Below, one piece after another: positions 26,112 to 36,552 of a stretch of 64,000 nt of DNA. A program made the translations under genes and the position numbers. Below the pieces are notes generated by a model. It did no database searches. It saw nothing but the letters and a program-made list of their open reading frames with translations, and had not been told where the DNA came from. This DNA comes from an uncultured Mediterraneibacter sp. (lineage in GTDB: Bacteria; Bacillota; Clostridia; Lachnospirales; Lachnospiraceae), in contig NZ_CAKRDI010000014.1 in NCBI RefSeq assembly GCF_934309415.1, forward strand, positions 1-64,000, written 5' to 3'. Numbering within the stretch: the stretch's first letter is position 1; every line of letters starts with the position of its first letter.

Positions 26112-27255
26112 ATGTCTGTTACATATAATGAAAACAGAAGAATCTTTAAGCTGGATACAGAAAAAACATCCTATTTGATCGGTATTTCACCAGAAGGATA
26201 TGTCGGACATGTATATTACGGGGAATATCTGGAGGATACAGATGCTTATTATTTGTTAAGAACAGAAGAACCGCCATTTATACCGTCTGTAAATGAACGT
26301 GAAAAATCTTCATTTTTAGATTTCTTTCCGACAGAATATCCGTCCGGAGGAGTGGGCAATTCATATTGAGGGACGGAAAGCAACACAGAGCCGCCAGCAA
26401 TATGTACTGGATCTTTCTAATCCGGAAGTTATAGATTATGCATATGAATCTGTGGCAAAGATTTTAAGAAGTGCGCCGATTGATTATGTGAAATGGGATA
26501 TGAACCGACAGTTAAGTGATCTTGGCAGCAGTTATCTTCCGGCGGATGCACAGCAGGAACTGTTCCACCGTTATGTGCTTGGTCTATATCAGATGCAGGA
26601 ACGTCTGATCACGGAATTTCCTGATCTGTTGCTTGAAAACTGCTCCGGTGGCGGTGCGAGATTTGATCCGGGGATGTTATATTATAGTCCACAGATCTGG
26701 TGCTCAGATGATACGGATGCAGTGGAACGTCTGGAGATTCAGGAGGGAACTGCACTGATCTATCCACTGTCTACAATGGGAGCACATGTCAGTGTGTGTC
26801 CGAATCATTCCGTAGGACGAGTGACACCGTTCGAGACAAGAGGCCATGTTGCACTTGCAGGAACATTTGGCTACGAACTGGATATTACAAAGCTTCCGGA
26901 AGAAGAGCGTAAGATGATCAAAGAACAGACAGAAATGTATCATAAGTACAATGACCTTGTAAGAGAGGGAGATTATTATAGAATAGCTTCCTTCTCTGAA
27001 AATGGACATTATGATTGTTATATGGAAGTTGCGAAGGATAAATCAGAAGCACTTGTAACCTATGTCCAGGTGCGTGGTGTGTCGAACAACAAGAGTAAAA
27101 AGTTTAAGCTGCAGGGATTGGATCCAAAAGCAGTCTATCAGCTGGAAGGCACAGAAGAGAGCTATTCAGGAGAAATTCTGATGAAAGGCGGATATCTGTT
27201 TAAAGACTTCTGGGGAGATGCGGTCAGCAGACTGTATCATTTTGTGAGAAAATAA
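26112..27255 (+). pseudogene. GH36 alpha-galactosidase, inactivated by an internal deletion
   Basis: The first 82 codons (MSVTYNENRRIFKLDTEK to FFPTEYPSGG) are a normal GH36 N-terminus. They are joined out of frame near 26347-26356 to a segment equivalent to the last 300 residues, starting EWAIHIEGRKATQSRQQY. About 345 residues of a roughly 730-residue family protein (end of the N-terminal domain and first part of the barrel) are missing. The nucleophile motif VKWDMNR and CSDDTDAVERL remain in the second part. Frame 1 stops at 26369. The join lies on GAGTGGG, readable as the end of ..GGVG or the start of EWA.., suggesting microhomology. It starts one base after the mutase stop. Originally it would have removed galactose side chains. 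Confidence 0.85.
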
Positions 27256-27338
27256 GTAGTAAAAGAAAGCTGTGAGAAAGTAAGAAGTTTTTATTTTCTT
27301 ATAGCTTTTTTAAATTAAATCAAAAATTAATGAAAAAC

Positions 27339-27380
27339 AACTTAAATTAAGTTGACAGTGTTTTACTATAATGTTAACGT
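27339..27380 (+). promoter_or_regulatory. Second promoter with the same AT-rich palindromic operator
   Basis: AACTTAAATTAAGTT (27339-27353) again overlaps TTGACA (27352-27357), with a weak -10 (TAACGT) 17 bases on. It lies about 60 bases before the first of two LacI genes. Confidence 0.6.
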
Positions 27381-27441
27381 AATCTTAGGTAGTTATCATA
27401 AAAAGAATAAACAGACAAATGGTAGAAAGTAGGGAAGAAAC

Positions 27442-28464
27442 GTGGGACGAAGAAAGAAAGTCCGTCTGGAACAGATTGCAGAAGCGGTAGGATCGAGTAT
27501 TGTAACTGTCTCAAATGCATTAAATGACAGAAAAGGAGTCAGCGAAGAACTGCGCAGCCTGATTAAAGAAAAAGCAAAAGAAATGGGATATGAAGCATCA
27601 GAGACACCAGCGCAGGTTAAGAATAAGTCCTATACGATCGGAGTAATCGTGGCGGAGCGGTATGTGAAAGAATACCCATCTTTTTATATGGAAATATATA
27701 AGTGTATTGCACAGGAAGCGACAAAAAGAGGAAATATGACAATTCTTGAAGTAGCGGGTGAGAAGAAAGAGAAGCTAGAACAAGAGTTTAATACTTTTCA
27801 AGATATTGATATAGCAGGAATTATTATTATCGGTGAAATGAACAGAGATTATGTAAACAAAGTGAAAAAGGTTCTTGATCTTCCAATTGTATGTGTGGAT
27901 TTCTATGATGTGTCAGAAGATATTGACTATATTGTGACAGATAATTTCGGTGGAATGGAACAGATGACGGAAATTTTGTTGAAGGCCGGGTGTGAGGATT
28001 TGATCTTTGTCGGAACGCCACAGGCAACAGGAAGTATTATGGATCGCTATTTGGGATTCACGAAAGCGATGACAAAATGGAAGAAAAAAGTAGATCCTGC
28101 GCATGTGATTCCTGACAGAGATGAAAACAGATATAGTTATAAGATAGATGTTGAACTTCCGGAGAAGCTTCCGGATGGATTCGTGTGCAATTGTGATAAA
28201 GCTGCAAAAACATTACTTTATAAATTGCAGGAAAGAGGAGTTTCTATACCGGAAGATGTTTCAATCGTGAGTTTTGATCATTATTATTCACAGGTACAGA
28301 GCGGAATGGAATTGACAACCTATGAGAATGATGAAAAAGTAATTGCGAATATCAGTGTGAACACCTTGATAAAACGAATCGAAGGTGGAAAACATCCAAA
28401 AGGAATTCGAATCGTAGAAGGCAGGGTAATTCAGGGAAACACCGTAAAGGAACGTAAAAACTGA
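27442..28464 (+). CDS. LacI-family transcriptional regulator (first of a tandem pair)
   Basis: A 340-residue regulator starting at GTG after AGGGAAG. The helix-turn-helix is at 7-52 (LEQIAEAVGSSIVTVSNALN), followed by a GKEVSEEL-like hinge and a sugar-sensing domain (about 66-330) of the PBP type I fold. The promoter just upstream overlaps the palindrome AACTTAAATTAAGTT, also found before the mutase gene, so autoregulation and control of the mannoside locus are likely. The second LacI gene begins within 20 bases of its stop. Confidence 0.88.
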   Translation: MGRRKKVRLEQIAEAVGSSIVTVSNALNDRKGVSEELRSLIKEKAKEMGYEASETPAQVKNKSYTIGVIVAERYVKEYPSFYMEIYKCIAQEATKRGNMTILEVAGEKKEKLEQEFNTFQDIDIAGIIIIGEMNRDYVNKVKKVLDLPIVCVDFYDVSEDIDYIVTDNFGGMEQMTEILLKAGCEDLIFVGTPQATGSIMDRYLGFTKAMTKWKKKVDPAHVIPDRDENRYSYKIDVELPEKLPDGFVCNCDKAAKTLLYKLQERGVSIPEDVSIVSFDHYYSQVQSGMELTTYENDEKVIANISVNTLIKRIEGGKHPKGIRIVEGRVIQGNTVKERKN

Positions 28465-28478
28465 GATGGGTGAAGAAA

Positions 28479-29480
28479 ATGGGAAATGTGAAATTGAAAG
28501 ATATAGCAGAGGCACTGGATGTGAGTACAGTTACTGTCTCAAATGCACTTGCAGGGAGAAAAGGTGTTAGTGAAGAAGTCAGAAGCCAGGTGGTAGAAAA
28601 AGCAAAAGAACTTGGATATGATCTGAAAAAATATACGAATAAAAGCCAGGGATTTACAATTGGTGTGATTGTTGCGGAAAAATACATGGAACTTGGGGTT
28701 TCCTTTTATTGGAGTATGTATCAGAAAGTCGCATATGCGGCATCGAAAAGCCAAAGTGTGACAATGCTTGAAGCATTAGGACCGGAAAACGAAGAAAAAG
28801 GAATTCTACCTAAAATTGTCAGAGATAAAAATGTAGATGGCTTGATCGTTGTGGGATGGATCGAAGAACAGTATATACAGAAGCTTGTAAGAGAAACAAC
28901 AATACCTGTTGTCCAACTGGATTTTGCGGCACATAATATTCCATGTGATGCAGTTGTGTCTGCAAATTATATCGGAATGTATAAAGTGACAAGGTATGTA
29001 TTGGAAAAGGGACACAGAGATATTGCATTTGTAGGATCAATTTATGCGAATGAAAATATTATGGATCGCTATTTTGGATACAGAAAAGCATTGGAAGAAA
29101 GAGGTATTTCCTTAAGAAAAGGGTGGCTTTTGGAAGATCGTGATTTGAAGACGGGAAGAATAGAAGTAGCTTTGCCGGAAAATATGCCGACAGCATTTGT
29201 ATGCAACAGTGATCTGACAGCCAGTCGAATTTATGATCTGTTAGTGGAAAAAGGATACCGGATACCGGAAGATATCTCGATTGCAGCATATGATAACTAT
29301 TTATTTGGACATCCATTTGCAAGACAACTAACCACTTATAATGTAGATATGGCTCAAATGGCGGCAAGTGCAGTAAAACTTCTGAATGGAAAAATCCGCG
29401 GAATTGAAAAACGATATGGAACAAGATATATTGACAGCGTGATCGTAGAACGCGACAGTGTAAAGGATTTAAATGCTTAA
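28479..29480 (+). CDS. LacI-family transcriptional regulator (second of a tandem pair)
   Basis: A 333-residue paralogue of the preceding gene with a nearly identical DNA-reading helix (VKLKDIAEALDVSTVTVSNALAGRKG broken over residues 4-29). It has the same sensor-domain layout, including an IMDRYFGYRKAL segment matching IMDRYLGFTKAM in its neighbour. The start is ATG 28479 (MGNVKLKD); GTG 28470 is an alternative adding MKK. The similar recognition helices suggest overlapping operators, with different effectors possible. A terminator follows directly. Confidence 0.87.
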   Translation: MGNVKLKDIAEALDVSTVTVSNALAGRKGVSEEVRSQVVEKAKELGYDLKKYTNKSQGFTIGVIVAEKYMELGVSFYWSMYQKVAYAASKSQSVTMLEALGPENEEKGILPKIVRDKNVDGLIVVGWIEEQYIQKLVRETTIPVVQLDFAAHNIPCDAVVSANYIGMYKVTRYVLEKGHRDIAFVGSIYANENIMDRYFGYRKALEERGISLRKGWLLEDRDLKTGRIEVALPENMPTAFVCNSDLTASRIYDLLVEKGYRIPEDISIAAYDNYLFGHPFARQLTTYNVDMAQMAASAVKLLNGKIRGIEKRYGTRYIDSVIVERDSVKDLNA

Positions 29481-29511
29481 AAAGGCTCTTTATTAATTGA
29501 AGAGCTTTTTT
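29481..29511 (+). terminator. Intrinsic terminator after the tandem LacI genes
   Basis: AAAGGCTCTT / AAGAGCTTTT stem with a 9-base loop and T run. The following 29512-29793 is very AT-rich, with half-site-like TTAACTTAA and ACTTAAAATTAAATT stretches that may be degenerate operators for the binding-protein gene; no gene is seen there. Confidence 0.8.
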
Positions 29512-29793
29512 AATATATTAAAATTCATTACAAAAAAGACATATTTTAACGCATGAAAAAAATATAATTAAAATTTAACTTAAAAAATAAACATTAAATT
29601 AATACTTAAAATTAAATTAATCACTAAAAACAGTATAAAAACTAGCTAAACAGCAGTTAAAATATACAAAAACAGAACATACAAACTGTGCAGGATGTGG
29701 AAAAAGAATAAAAGTAGCGCTTAATCTTGCAAATGATTAAAGTTAATGATAAGATTAAAACAACTTAAAAAGCAACAAAAAGGAGGAAAAAAC

Positions 29794-31188
29794 ATGAAGA
29801 GTAAAGTTGCAAGTAAAGTAATCGCAGCTTCAATGGCAGCGGCAATGGTTGTATCAATGGCTGGATGCGGAAGCAGTAAGAAAAAGGTTGAAGCAACAAA
29901 GATTGATGTTACTTTTGATCAGATTGAGGTTGGAAAGGATTATACAGATATTAAAGCAGACCTGAAGTTCCTTACTCATAAGACGGATGTGGTAGATACA
30001 AAGTTTAAAGAGTATGTAGAAGAGTTCCAGAAATTATATCCGAATGTAAATATCGAATATGAAGGTATTACAGATTATGCCAATGATGTGACGACAAGAC
30101 TTTCCACAGGAGACTGGGGAGACATCTGTATGATTCCTACAACTGTAGATAAAGATGAGCTTTCTAATTACTTTACAGATTTTGGAAGTTATAAGACATT
30201 AAGTGAACAGTACAATTATCTTGATAACTTCAAATATGGAGATCAGACATTTGGAATTCCATCTATGGCAAATGTACAGGGTATCGTTTACAATAAGGCA
30301 GTTTTTGAAAAAGCAGGCGTAACAGAAATCCCGAAAACACCGGATGAATTTATCGCAGCATTACAGAAGATCAAAGACAATACAGATGCCATTCCGCTGT
30401 ATACAAACTTTGCAGCAGACTGGACAATGTGTGCATGGGATGCTTACATTGACGGAAATGCGACAGGAGATCCGGCTTATTCTCATGAAGGAAGAACAAA
30501 AGGTCTGAATCCATTCTCTGATAATGGAGATGAGACAGGACCATACGCAGTATACAACACATTATACACAGCGGTCAAAGATGGTTTAACAGAGGAAGAT
30601 CCGACAACAACTGACTGGGAAGGATCAAAAGGAAGAATGAACAATGGCGAGATCGGATGTATGGTTCTTGGTTCCTGGGCAATCCCACAGATCCAGAGCG
30701 CAGGAGAACATTCAGATGACATTGCTTACATGCCATTCCCGATTACAGTAAATGGAAAACAGTACGCAGCAGCAGGCCCTGATTATTGTTACGGTATTAA
30801 CGCAAACAGTTCTGAAGACAACCAGATTGCAGCAATGTGCTATGTTAAATGGCTTGTTGAAAAATCAGGATATGCAGAGTCAGAAGGTGGAATTTCTGTA
30901 GATAAAGATGCACAGCTTCCAGAAGCGCTTTCATCATTTGCAGATGTAGAACTTATCATTAATGATCCGGCACCGGAAGGAGAAGAAACTCTTGCAAATG
31001 ATATAAACAACAATTCAGAGCTTGGAATTAATGTTTCAGGTTATATTCCAAAAGAAATTGTAGAGAATGCAATCACTCCGAATGGAATGACAATGGATGA
31101 GATGGTTCAGGAATGGAATGAAAAGTGGACAGCAGCTCAGGAAGAAGCAGGAGTTACACCACAGAAATATGATTATGAGAGCAAATAA
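29794..31188 (+). CDS. ABC transporter sugar-binding lipoprotein of the mannoside locus
   Basis: Extracellular solute-binding protein family 1, 464 residues. Signal peptide with lipobox SMAGC, lipidated Cys25. The mature part has the usual EEFQKLYPNVNIEYEGITDY strand region and Trp/Tyr-rich ligand sites. AAGGAGGA sets the start at 29794 (frame open from 29746). It is followed by a hairpin and two permease genes. With the GH130 genes downstream, manno-oligosaccharides are the inferred ligand. No ATPase is encoded here, so a shared MsmK-type ATPase elsewhere is expected. Confidence 0.9.
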   Translation: MKSKVASKVIAASMAAAMVVSMAGCGSSKKKVEATKIDVTFDQIEVGKDYTDIKADLKFLTHKTDVVDTKFKEYVEEFQKLYPNVNIEYEGITDYANDVTTRLSTGDWGDICMIPTTVDKDELSNYFTDFGSYKTLSEQYNYLDNFKYGDQTFGIPSMANVQGIVYNKAVFEKAGVTEIPKTPDEFIAALQKIKDNTDAIPLYTNFAADWTMCAWDAYIDGNATGDPAYSHEGRTKGLNPFSDNGDETGPYAVYNTLYTAVKDGLTEEDPTTTDWEGSKGRMNNGEIGCMVLGSWAIPQIQSAGEHSDDIAYMPFPITVNGKQYAAAGPDYCYGINANSSEDNQIAAMCYVKWLVEKSGYAESEGGISVDKDAQLPEALSSFADVELIINDPAPEGEETLANDINNNSELGINVSGYIPKEIVENAITPNGMTMDEMVQEWNEKWTAAQEEAGVTPQKYDYESK

Positions 31189-31240
31189 ATAATGACAGAA
31201 ATCAGTCATGAAAGAACATGAGAAAAGTCATGAGATGAGA

Positions 31241-31283
31241 GAAAAGGCAGACGATTCGGAAGAAAAGAGGTTCTGCCTTTTTC
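31241..31283 (+). terminator. Attenuator-like hairpin between binding protein and permeases
   Basis: GAAAAGGCAGA / TCTGCCTTTTTC stem with a roughly 20-base loop and terminal T run. It could lower permease expression relative to the binding protein. Confidence 0.65.
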
Positions 31284-31307
31284 CAACAAAGAAGGAGAGG
31301 AGAAAAA

Positions 31308-32294
31308 ATGACGGGCAATAAAAAAACATTTACACAGTGGATTACCTCCGGAAAAATAAACCGCCGGTTATGTATTATTACATTTATGCTGGTACCGCTT
31401 GCCCTTCTGACAGTGTTTACCTATATTCCTTTTGCAAAAATGATTGGATTTAGTTTCTATGATATGAAATATATCGGAAGCAGACAATTTGTCGGACTGC
31501 AGAATTATATAGAGGTATTTACGAGAAAGGACTGCTTCAATGCATTAAAGCTTAGTTTGTATTACTTTGTTGCTTCTTTTGTACAGTTGGGACTTGCATT
31601 ATATTTTGCAACAATTTTAAGTTTCAAGACAAAAGGCGGCGGATTTTTTAAGGGATTGATGTTCTTCCCATATCTGGTATGTGGTATTGCGGTAGGATTT
31701 ATTTTTAAGTTCTTCTATACAAGAGGATTCGTACTTGATACCGTTCTTCAGTGGTGTGGTTTCAGTCTTGATAGTTTACCATATTGGTTGAAGGATACAA
31801 GTATTAATAATATTTCTGTAGCTGCAACATCTGTATGGAGGTATATGGGACAGAATATGGTTCTCTTTATTGGAGCCATCATGTCTGTAGATTCATCATT
31901 GTATGAAGCAGCAGCGATTGATGGGGCAAACGGATGGGCTAAATTCCGTTATGTCATTCTTCCAAGTATCAAAACAATTATTGTATTGAATATGATTCTT
32001 TCTATCACAGGTTCTCTTAGTGTATTTGAACCACCATATGTTATTACAGGTGGTGCATTTGGAACAGGAACTTATTTCGTTATTATGAATAAGCTGGCAC
32101 ATGAAAGCCAGAAGGTTGGTTTGGCATCAGCAATGGCAATTATACTGCTGATCTTGATTATGATTGCGACAGCAATTCAGAAATGGGTAGAGAGATATTT
32201 CTTCGGTGTTGGTGATCAGGAAGCAATCTACGCAGTGAAGAAACGCAAGAAGAGACTGGAAGCAGAAGCAAAAGCGAAAGGAGGAGAGATGTAA
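31308..32294 (+). CDS. ABC transporter sugar permease (MalF/UgpA type)
   Basis: A 328-residue inner-membrane permease with six predicted helices. The EAA loop is visible as LYEAAAIDGANGWAKFRYVILP, the coupling site for the ATPase. RBS GAAGGAGAGGAG. The stop overlaps the next permease start (TAATG). Pairs with the next gene to form the transport channel for the sugar importer. Confidence 0.92.
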   Translation: MTGNKKTFTQWITSGKINRRLCIITFMLVPLALLTVFTYIPFAKMIGFSFYDMKYIGSRQFVGLQNYIEVFTRKDCFNALKLSLYYFVASFVQLGLALYFATILSFKTKGGGFFKGLMFFPYLVCGIAVGFIFKFFYTRGFVLDTVLQWCGFSLDSLPYWLKDTSINNISVAATSVWRYMGQNMVLFIGAIMSVDSSLYEAAAIDGANGWAKFRYVILPSIKTIIVLNMILSITGSLSVFEPPYVITGGAFGTGTYFVIMNKLAHESQKVGLASAMAIILLILIMIATAIQKWVERYFFGVGDQEAIYAVKKRKKRLEAEAKAKGGEM

Positions 32295-33136
32295 TGAAAG
32301 GAAAACCAAAACAAATTATTTGGACTGTTTTTAAATATTTTACACTCATCCTCGGAGCGTTTGTTTCCGTTCTCCCGGTTATTGTCTGTGTGATTACAGC
32401 ATTTAAGACACCGGAAGAATATCAGTCAACAAATGTAATGACAATGCCACAGAGCTGGGCATATTTTGATAACTTTACACAGGCATGGAAACAGGCGAAT
32501 ATGGGAGTGGCATTCAGAAACTCCACAATTATCCTTGTATTCGTGTTGATCGGGTCTGTGCTGACAGGTTCTATGATCGCATATGTTCTGAGTAGATTTA
32601 AATTCAAAGGGAACGGACTGGTCAGAAATTTGTTCCTGTTTGCATCACTCCTTCCGGGTATCGCAATGCAGGTATCTGTATATCAGATTATGTATACTTT
32701 AGGATGGATTAACTTCCTTCCGGGTTACATCATTATGATGTGTGGAACAGATATTATTTCTATCTATATTTTCATTCAGTTCTTTGAAAATATTTCAACT
32801 TCTCTGGATGAATCAGCAATTATGGATGGATGCACTTATTTTGGAGTGTTTTTCAGAATTCTTTTCCCGCTGCTGAAACCGGCAATCGTAACGGTTATGA
32901 TTTTGAAAGGCGTGGGCGTTTACAATGAATACTATACTGCAAATCTTTATCTGCAGGATAAAAACAGACTTGTAACAGTTGCAACATCATTGTTTAAATT
33001 TACTGGACCACTTGGAAACCAGTACAACTATATCTGTGCAGGTGTAATTATTACAATGCTTCCGGCATTGATCGTATTTGTTGTCTGCCAGAAACAGATT
33101 TACAGTGGACTGACACAGGGTGCTGTAAAGGGTTAA
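32294..33136 (+). CDS. ABC transporter sugar permease (MalG type)
   Basis: A 280-residue permease with six helices and an EAA loop (LDESAIMDGCTYFGVFFRIL). Second channel subunit, translationally coupled to the previous gene. The next gene, a GH130 phosphorylase, follows after 35 bases, linking uptake directly to intracellular phosphorolysis. Confidence 0.92.
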   Translation: MKGKPKQIIWTVFKYFTLILGAFVSVLPVIVCVITAFKTPEEYQSTNVMTMPQSWAYFDNFTQAWKQANMGVAFRNSTIILVFVLIGSVLTGSMIAYVLSRFKFKGNGLVRNLFLFASLLPGIAMQVSVYQIMYTLGWINFLPGYIIMMCGTDIISIYIFIQFFENISTSLDESAIMDGCTYFGVFFRILFPLLKPAIVTVMILKGVGVYNEYYTANLYLQDKNRLVTVATSLFKFTGPLGNQYNYICAGVIITMLPALIVFVVCQKQIYSGLTQGAVKG

Positions 33137-33171
33137 TGATTAAAAGAGATGAGTAAGACGGAGGAATAGAT

Positions 33172-34197
33172 ATGAGTAACGTAAAAATTATTGGACCAAA
33201 TGTACCAAATATGCCATGGCAGGAGAGACCGGCAGACAATCAGACAGGACTTCCACTTTGGAGATATAATGAAAATCCGATTATTGGAAGAAATCCGGCA
33301 CCGGGAGTTGCAAGAATCTTCAACAGTGCAGTTATGCCATATGAAGATGGATTTATTGGAGTGTTCCGTGGGGAACAGACAAACGGAGTTCCTTATATTT
33401 ATCTTGGAAAGAGTGAGGATGCGATTCACTGGAATTTTGAAGAAAACAAGATTCCTTTTAAAGATGAAGATGGAAATGATTTTATGCCGATTTATGCATA
33501 TGACCCAAGACTTGTAAAAGTAGAAGATACATATTATATCATCTGGTGTCAGGATTTCTACGGAGCTGCAATTGGTATGGCTAAGACACAGGATTTCAAG
33601 ACATTTACAAGAATTGAGAATCCATTCCTTCCATTTAACAGAAATGCAGTTCTTTTCCCAAGAAAGATTGATGGTAAATTCAAACTTCTGTCTCGTCCAA
33701 GTGATAGTGGACATACACCATTTGGTGATATTTTCATTTCCGAGAGTAAGGATTTGGAATATTGGGGAAAACATCGTCATGTAATGGGAAGAGGCTCAGC
33801 ATGGTGGGAGAGCGTTAAGATCGGTGGAGGAGCAGCACCGATCGAGACAAGTGAAGGATGGCTTCTCTTCTATCACGGTGTATCCGGAACATGTAATGGT
33901 CTGGTATACAGCATCGGTGGAGCAATCCTTGATATTGACGAGCCATCTATCGTGAAATACCGTTGTGAAACATTCCTTCTCACTCCGGAAGAGTGGTATG
34001 AGGAACGTGGATTTGTACCGAATGTTACATTCCCATGTGCAACGATCCATGATGCAGAAACAGGAAGAATTGCTGTATATTACGGAGCAGCTGACAGTTA
34101 TGTAGGACTTGCATTTACAACAGTAGATGAAGTTGTAGACTATATCAAAGATCACAGTGTAGTAACAACAATGGACACAGAGATTGGAAAACGATAA
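33172..34197 (+). CDS. GH130 glycoside phosphorylase, manno-oligosaccharide phosphorylase type (GH130_2-like)
   Basis: A 341-residue five-bladed beta-propeller enzyme expected to release mannose-1-phosphate from the non-reducing end of beta-1,4-manno-oligosaccharides. The catalytic Asp111 lies in YAYDPRLV; phosphate-binding Arg and His candidates occur in RNAVLFPRKI and FYHGV. The length (about 340) and lack of the long N-terminal extension of mannosylglucose phosphorylases point to subgroup 2. The second GH130 in the locus is of the longer kind, so the two split the work. Subgroup assignment is from length and context. Confidence 0.87.
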   Translation: MSNVKIIGPNVPNMPWQERPADNQTGLPLWRYNENPIIGRNPAPGVARIFNSAVMPYEDGFIGVFRGEQTNGVPYIYLGKSEDAIHWNFEENKIPFKDEDGNDFMPIYAYDPRLVKVEDTYYIIWCQDFYGAAIGMAKTQDFKTFTRIENPFLPFNRNAVLFPRKIDGKFKLLSRPSDSGHTPFGDIFISESKDLEYWGKHRHVMGRGSAWWESVKIGGGAAPIETSEGWLLFYHGVSGTCNGLVYSIGGAILDIDEPSIVKYRCETFLLTPEEWYEERGFVPNVTFPCATIHDAETGRIAVYYGAADSYVGLAFTTVDEVVDYIKDHSVVTTMDTEIGKR

Positions 34198-34223
34198 TTC
34201 GGGAAATGCCTGGAGGAAAGAAA

Positions 34224-35393
34224 ATGTTTGCTACAGAAATAAAAGAACATCTTGTAAATGACTTGATTCCATTCTGGCAGGGACTGAAAGATGAAGAAAA
34301 CGGAGGATTCTACGGATATTTAAGTTATGATCTGAAGTTGGATAAAAAGGCTGTGAAAGGATGTATCCTGAACAGCCGGATCCTCTGGTTTTTCTCTAAT
34401 GCATATATGGTATTAGGAGATCCTTCTTTATTAGAAAGTGCGGCACATGCATATCAGTTCTTGAAAGAACATTGTGTAGATGATGAGTTTGGAGGTGTCT
34501 TCTGGTCACTGACTTATGATGGTAAACCGGAAGATACAACAAAACACACTTACAATCAGGCATTTTCAATTTATGCACTGGCTTCCTATTATGATGCTTC
34601 AAAGAATCAGGAGGCATTAGAGATTGCATGGAAGTTATATGACCTTGTTGAGTCAAAATGTAAAGATGAATATGGATATCTTGAAGCATTCACAAGAAGC
34701 TTTGAGCCGGAAGAGAATGACAAATTATCAGAAAATGGTGTGATTGCAGAAAAGACAATGAATACACTACTTCATGTGTTTGAAGCATACACCGAATTGT
34801 ATCGTGTGACAAAAGAGAAAAAAGTTGCTAAACAAATCCGTTTTATGATGGATATCATCAAGGATAAGGTGTTCAATAAAGAAATTGGCCGGCAGGAAGT
34901 CTTTTTTGATAAAACATGGAATACTTTGATCGATCTGTATTCTTATGGCCATGACATTGAAACAGCATGGCTGGTAGATAGAGGACTTGAGGTCCTGGAT
35001 GATGAGGCATATACCAATATGCTTTCTCCAATTACAAAGACAATTACAGAAAATATTTACAACAGAGCATATATCGATCATTCACTTGTGAATGAATCGG
35101 AGAACGGTGTTGTTGATACAACTCGTGTATGGTGGGTTCAGGCAGAGGCTGTGGTCGGATTCCTGAACGGGTATCAGAAGCAGGGAGACAAGAAATTTCT
35201 TGACGCCTCAGTAGATATCTGGAACTATATCAAAGAATATTTTATCGATAAAAGAAATGGTTCCGAGTGGTTCTGGTCTGTGAAAGAAGATCATACACCA
35301 GATGAGAAGCCAATCGTTGAACCATGGAAGTGTCCATATCATAATGGAAGAATGTGCTTTGAAGTGTTAAGGAGGATGAAGGATGCTTCATAA
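34224..35393 (+). CDS. AGE-family sugar 2-epimerase (cellobiose/mannobiose 2-epimerase-like)
   Basis: An (alpha/alpha)6-barrel enzyme of 389 residues. It would convert the reducing-end mannose of mannobiose to glucose, giving mannosyl-glucose for the adjacent phosphorylase. Family features: [38 protein letters not shown] (catalytic His region) and [10 protein letters not shown] near the C-terminus. GGAGGAAAG sets the start at 34224 rather than 34206. The end overlaps the next GH130 gene by 11 bases, a strong sign they act together. Confidence 0.88.
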   Translation: MFATEIKEHLVNDLIPFWQGLKDEENGGFYGYLSYDLKLDKKAVKGCILNSRILWFFSNAYMVLGDPSLLESAAHAYQFLKEHCVDDEFGGVFWSLTYDGKPEDTTKHTYNQAFSIYALASYYDASKNQEALEIAWKLYDLVESKCKDEYGYLEAFTRSFEPEENDKLSENGVIAEKTMNTLLHVFEAYTELYRVTKEKKVAKQIRFMMDIIKDKVFNKEIGRQEVFFDKTWNTLIDLYSYGHDIETAWLVDRGLEVLDDEAYTNMLSPITKTITENIYNRAYIDHSLVNESENGVVDTTRVWWVQAEAVVGFLNGYQKQGDKKFLDASVDIWNYIKEYFIDKRNGSEWFWSVKEDHTPDEKPIVEPWKCPYHNGRMCFEVLRRMKDAS

Positions 35394-36552
35394 ACAGTTT
35401 TATGTGGAACAGGCAAAAGTTGATCGTCTCGTTGCCAGAAAAAATCAAAAAACAGATTTTTATAATGGAATCTATGATCGTTATAAATATCCGGTATTGA
35501 CAAGAGAGTTTGCACCGGTACATTGGAGATATGATTTGAATGAAGAGACGAATCCATATTTTATGGAACGTCTTGGAATTAATGCAGTGATGAATTCCGG
35601 AGCAATTTATTTGAACGGAAAATATTATCTTGTAGCCAGGGTAGAAGGCAATGACCGTAAATCATTCTTTGCAGTAGCAGAAAGTGATAACGGAATTGAT
35701 GGATTCCATTTCTGGGATTATCCGGTTGTACTTCCGGATACATGCCCGGAAGAAACAAATGTCTATGATATGCGTCTGACACAGCATGAGGACGGATGGA
35801 TTTACGGAGTATTCTGTTCTGAAAGTAAAGATAAAGAGGATCCGGATCTGTCTGCAGCAGTTGCAGAGGCAGGAATTGTAAGAACGAAAGATTTGAAAAC
35901 ATGGGAGAGACTGGATAATCTTAAGACATTACAGTCACCACAGCAGAGAAATGTAGTGCTTCATCCGGAATTCGTGGATGGAAAATATGCATTCTACACA
36001 CGTCCGATGGATGGATTCATCGAGACTGGAAGCGGCGGAGGAATCGGATTTGGCCTGTGTGATGATATTGAGCATGCAGTGATCAATGAAGAAAAGATTA
36101 TCAGTAAAAGAATTTACCATACTTTGACGGAAGCTAAGAATGGTGCCGGAGCAGTACCAATCAAAGGTAAAAAGTGCTGGATCAACGTTGCTCATGGTGT
36201 AAGAAATACAGCAGCAGGACTTCGTTATGTATTATATGTATTTGGAACAGCACTTGAAGATCCTTCAAAAGTGATTGCAGAGCCATCCGGAGTATTTCTT
36301 GTCCCATTTGGAGAAGAACGTGTAGGAGATGTATCAAACGTTGTATTTACGAATGGTGCAATTGCAAGAGAAAATGGAGATGTGTATATCTATTATGCTT
36401 CTTCAGATACAAGAATGCATGTGGCAACTACAACAATTGATAAACTGGAAGATTATTTATTTAATACACCGGAAGATCCTCATAGATCACCAGATTGTGT
36501 AAAGCAGAGATGTGAACTGATCAAAAAGAATTTAGAGTTATTACAATCATAA
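35383..36552 (+). CDS. GH130 4-O-beta-D-mannosyl-D-glucose phosphorylase type (GH130_1-like)
   Basis: A 389-residue phosphorylase matching the longer GH130_1 group. The catalytic Asp129 is in [13 protein letters not shown]; other family segments include [13 protein letters not shown] and [11 protein letters not shown]. Predicted to split mannosyl-glucose with phosphate into mannose-1-phosphate and glucose. It overlaps the epimerase gene. Products would go to the phosphohexomutase (24386) and to the ROK kinase half of the fusion at 39012. Confidence 0.9.
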   Translation: MLHKQFYVEQAKVDRLVARKNQKTDFYNGIYDRYKYPVLTREFAPVHWRYDLNEETNPYFMERLGINAVMNSGAIYLNGKYYLVARVEGNDRKSFFAVAESDNGIDGFHFWDYPVVLPDTCPEETNVYDMRLTQHEDGWIYGVFCSESKDKEDPDLSAAVAEAGIVRTKDLKTWERLDNLKTLQSPQQRNVVLHPEFVDGKYAFYTRPMDGFIETGSGGGIGFGLCDDIEHAVINEEKIISKRIYHTLTEAKNGAGAVPIKGKKCWINVAHGVRNTAAGLRYVLYVFGTALEDPSKVIAEPSGVFLVPFGEERVGDVSNVVFTNGAIARENGDVYIYYASSDTRMHVATTTIDKLEDYLFNTPEDPHRSPDCVKQRCELIKKNLELLQS

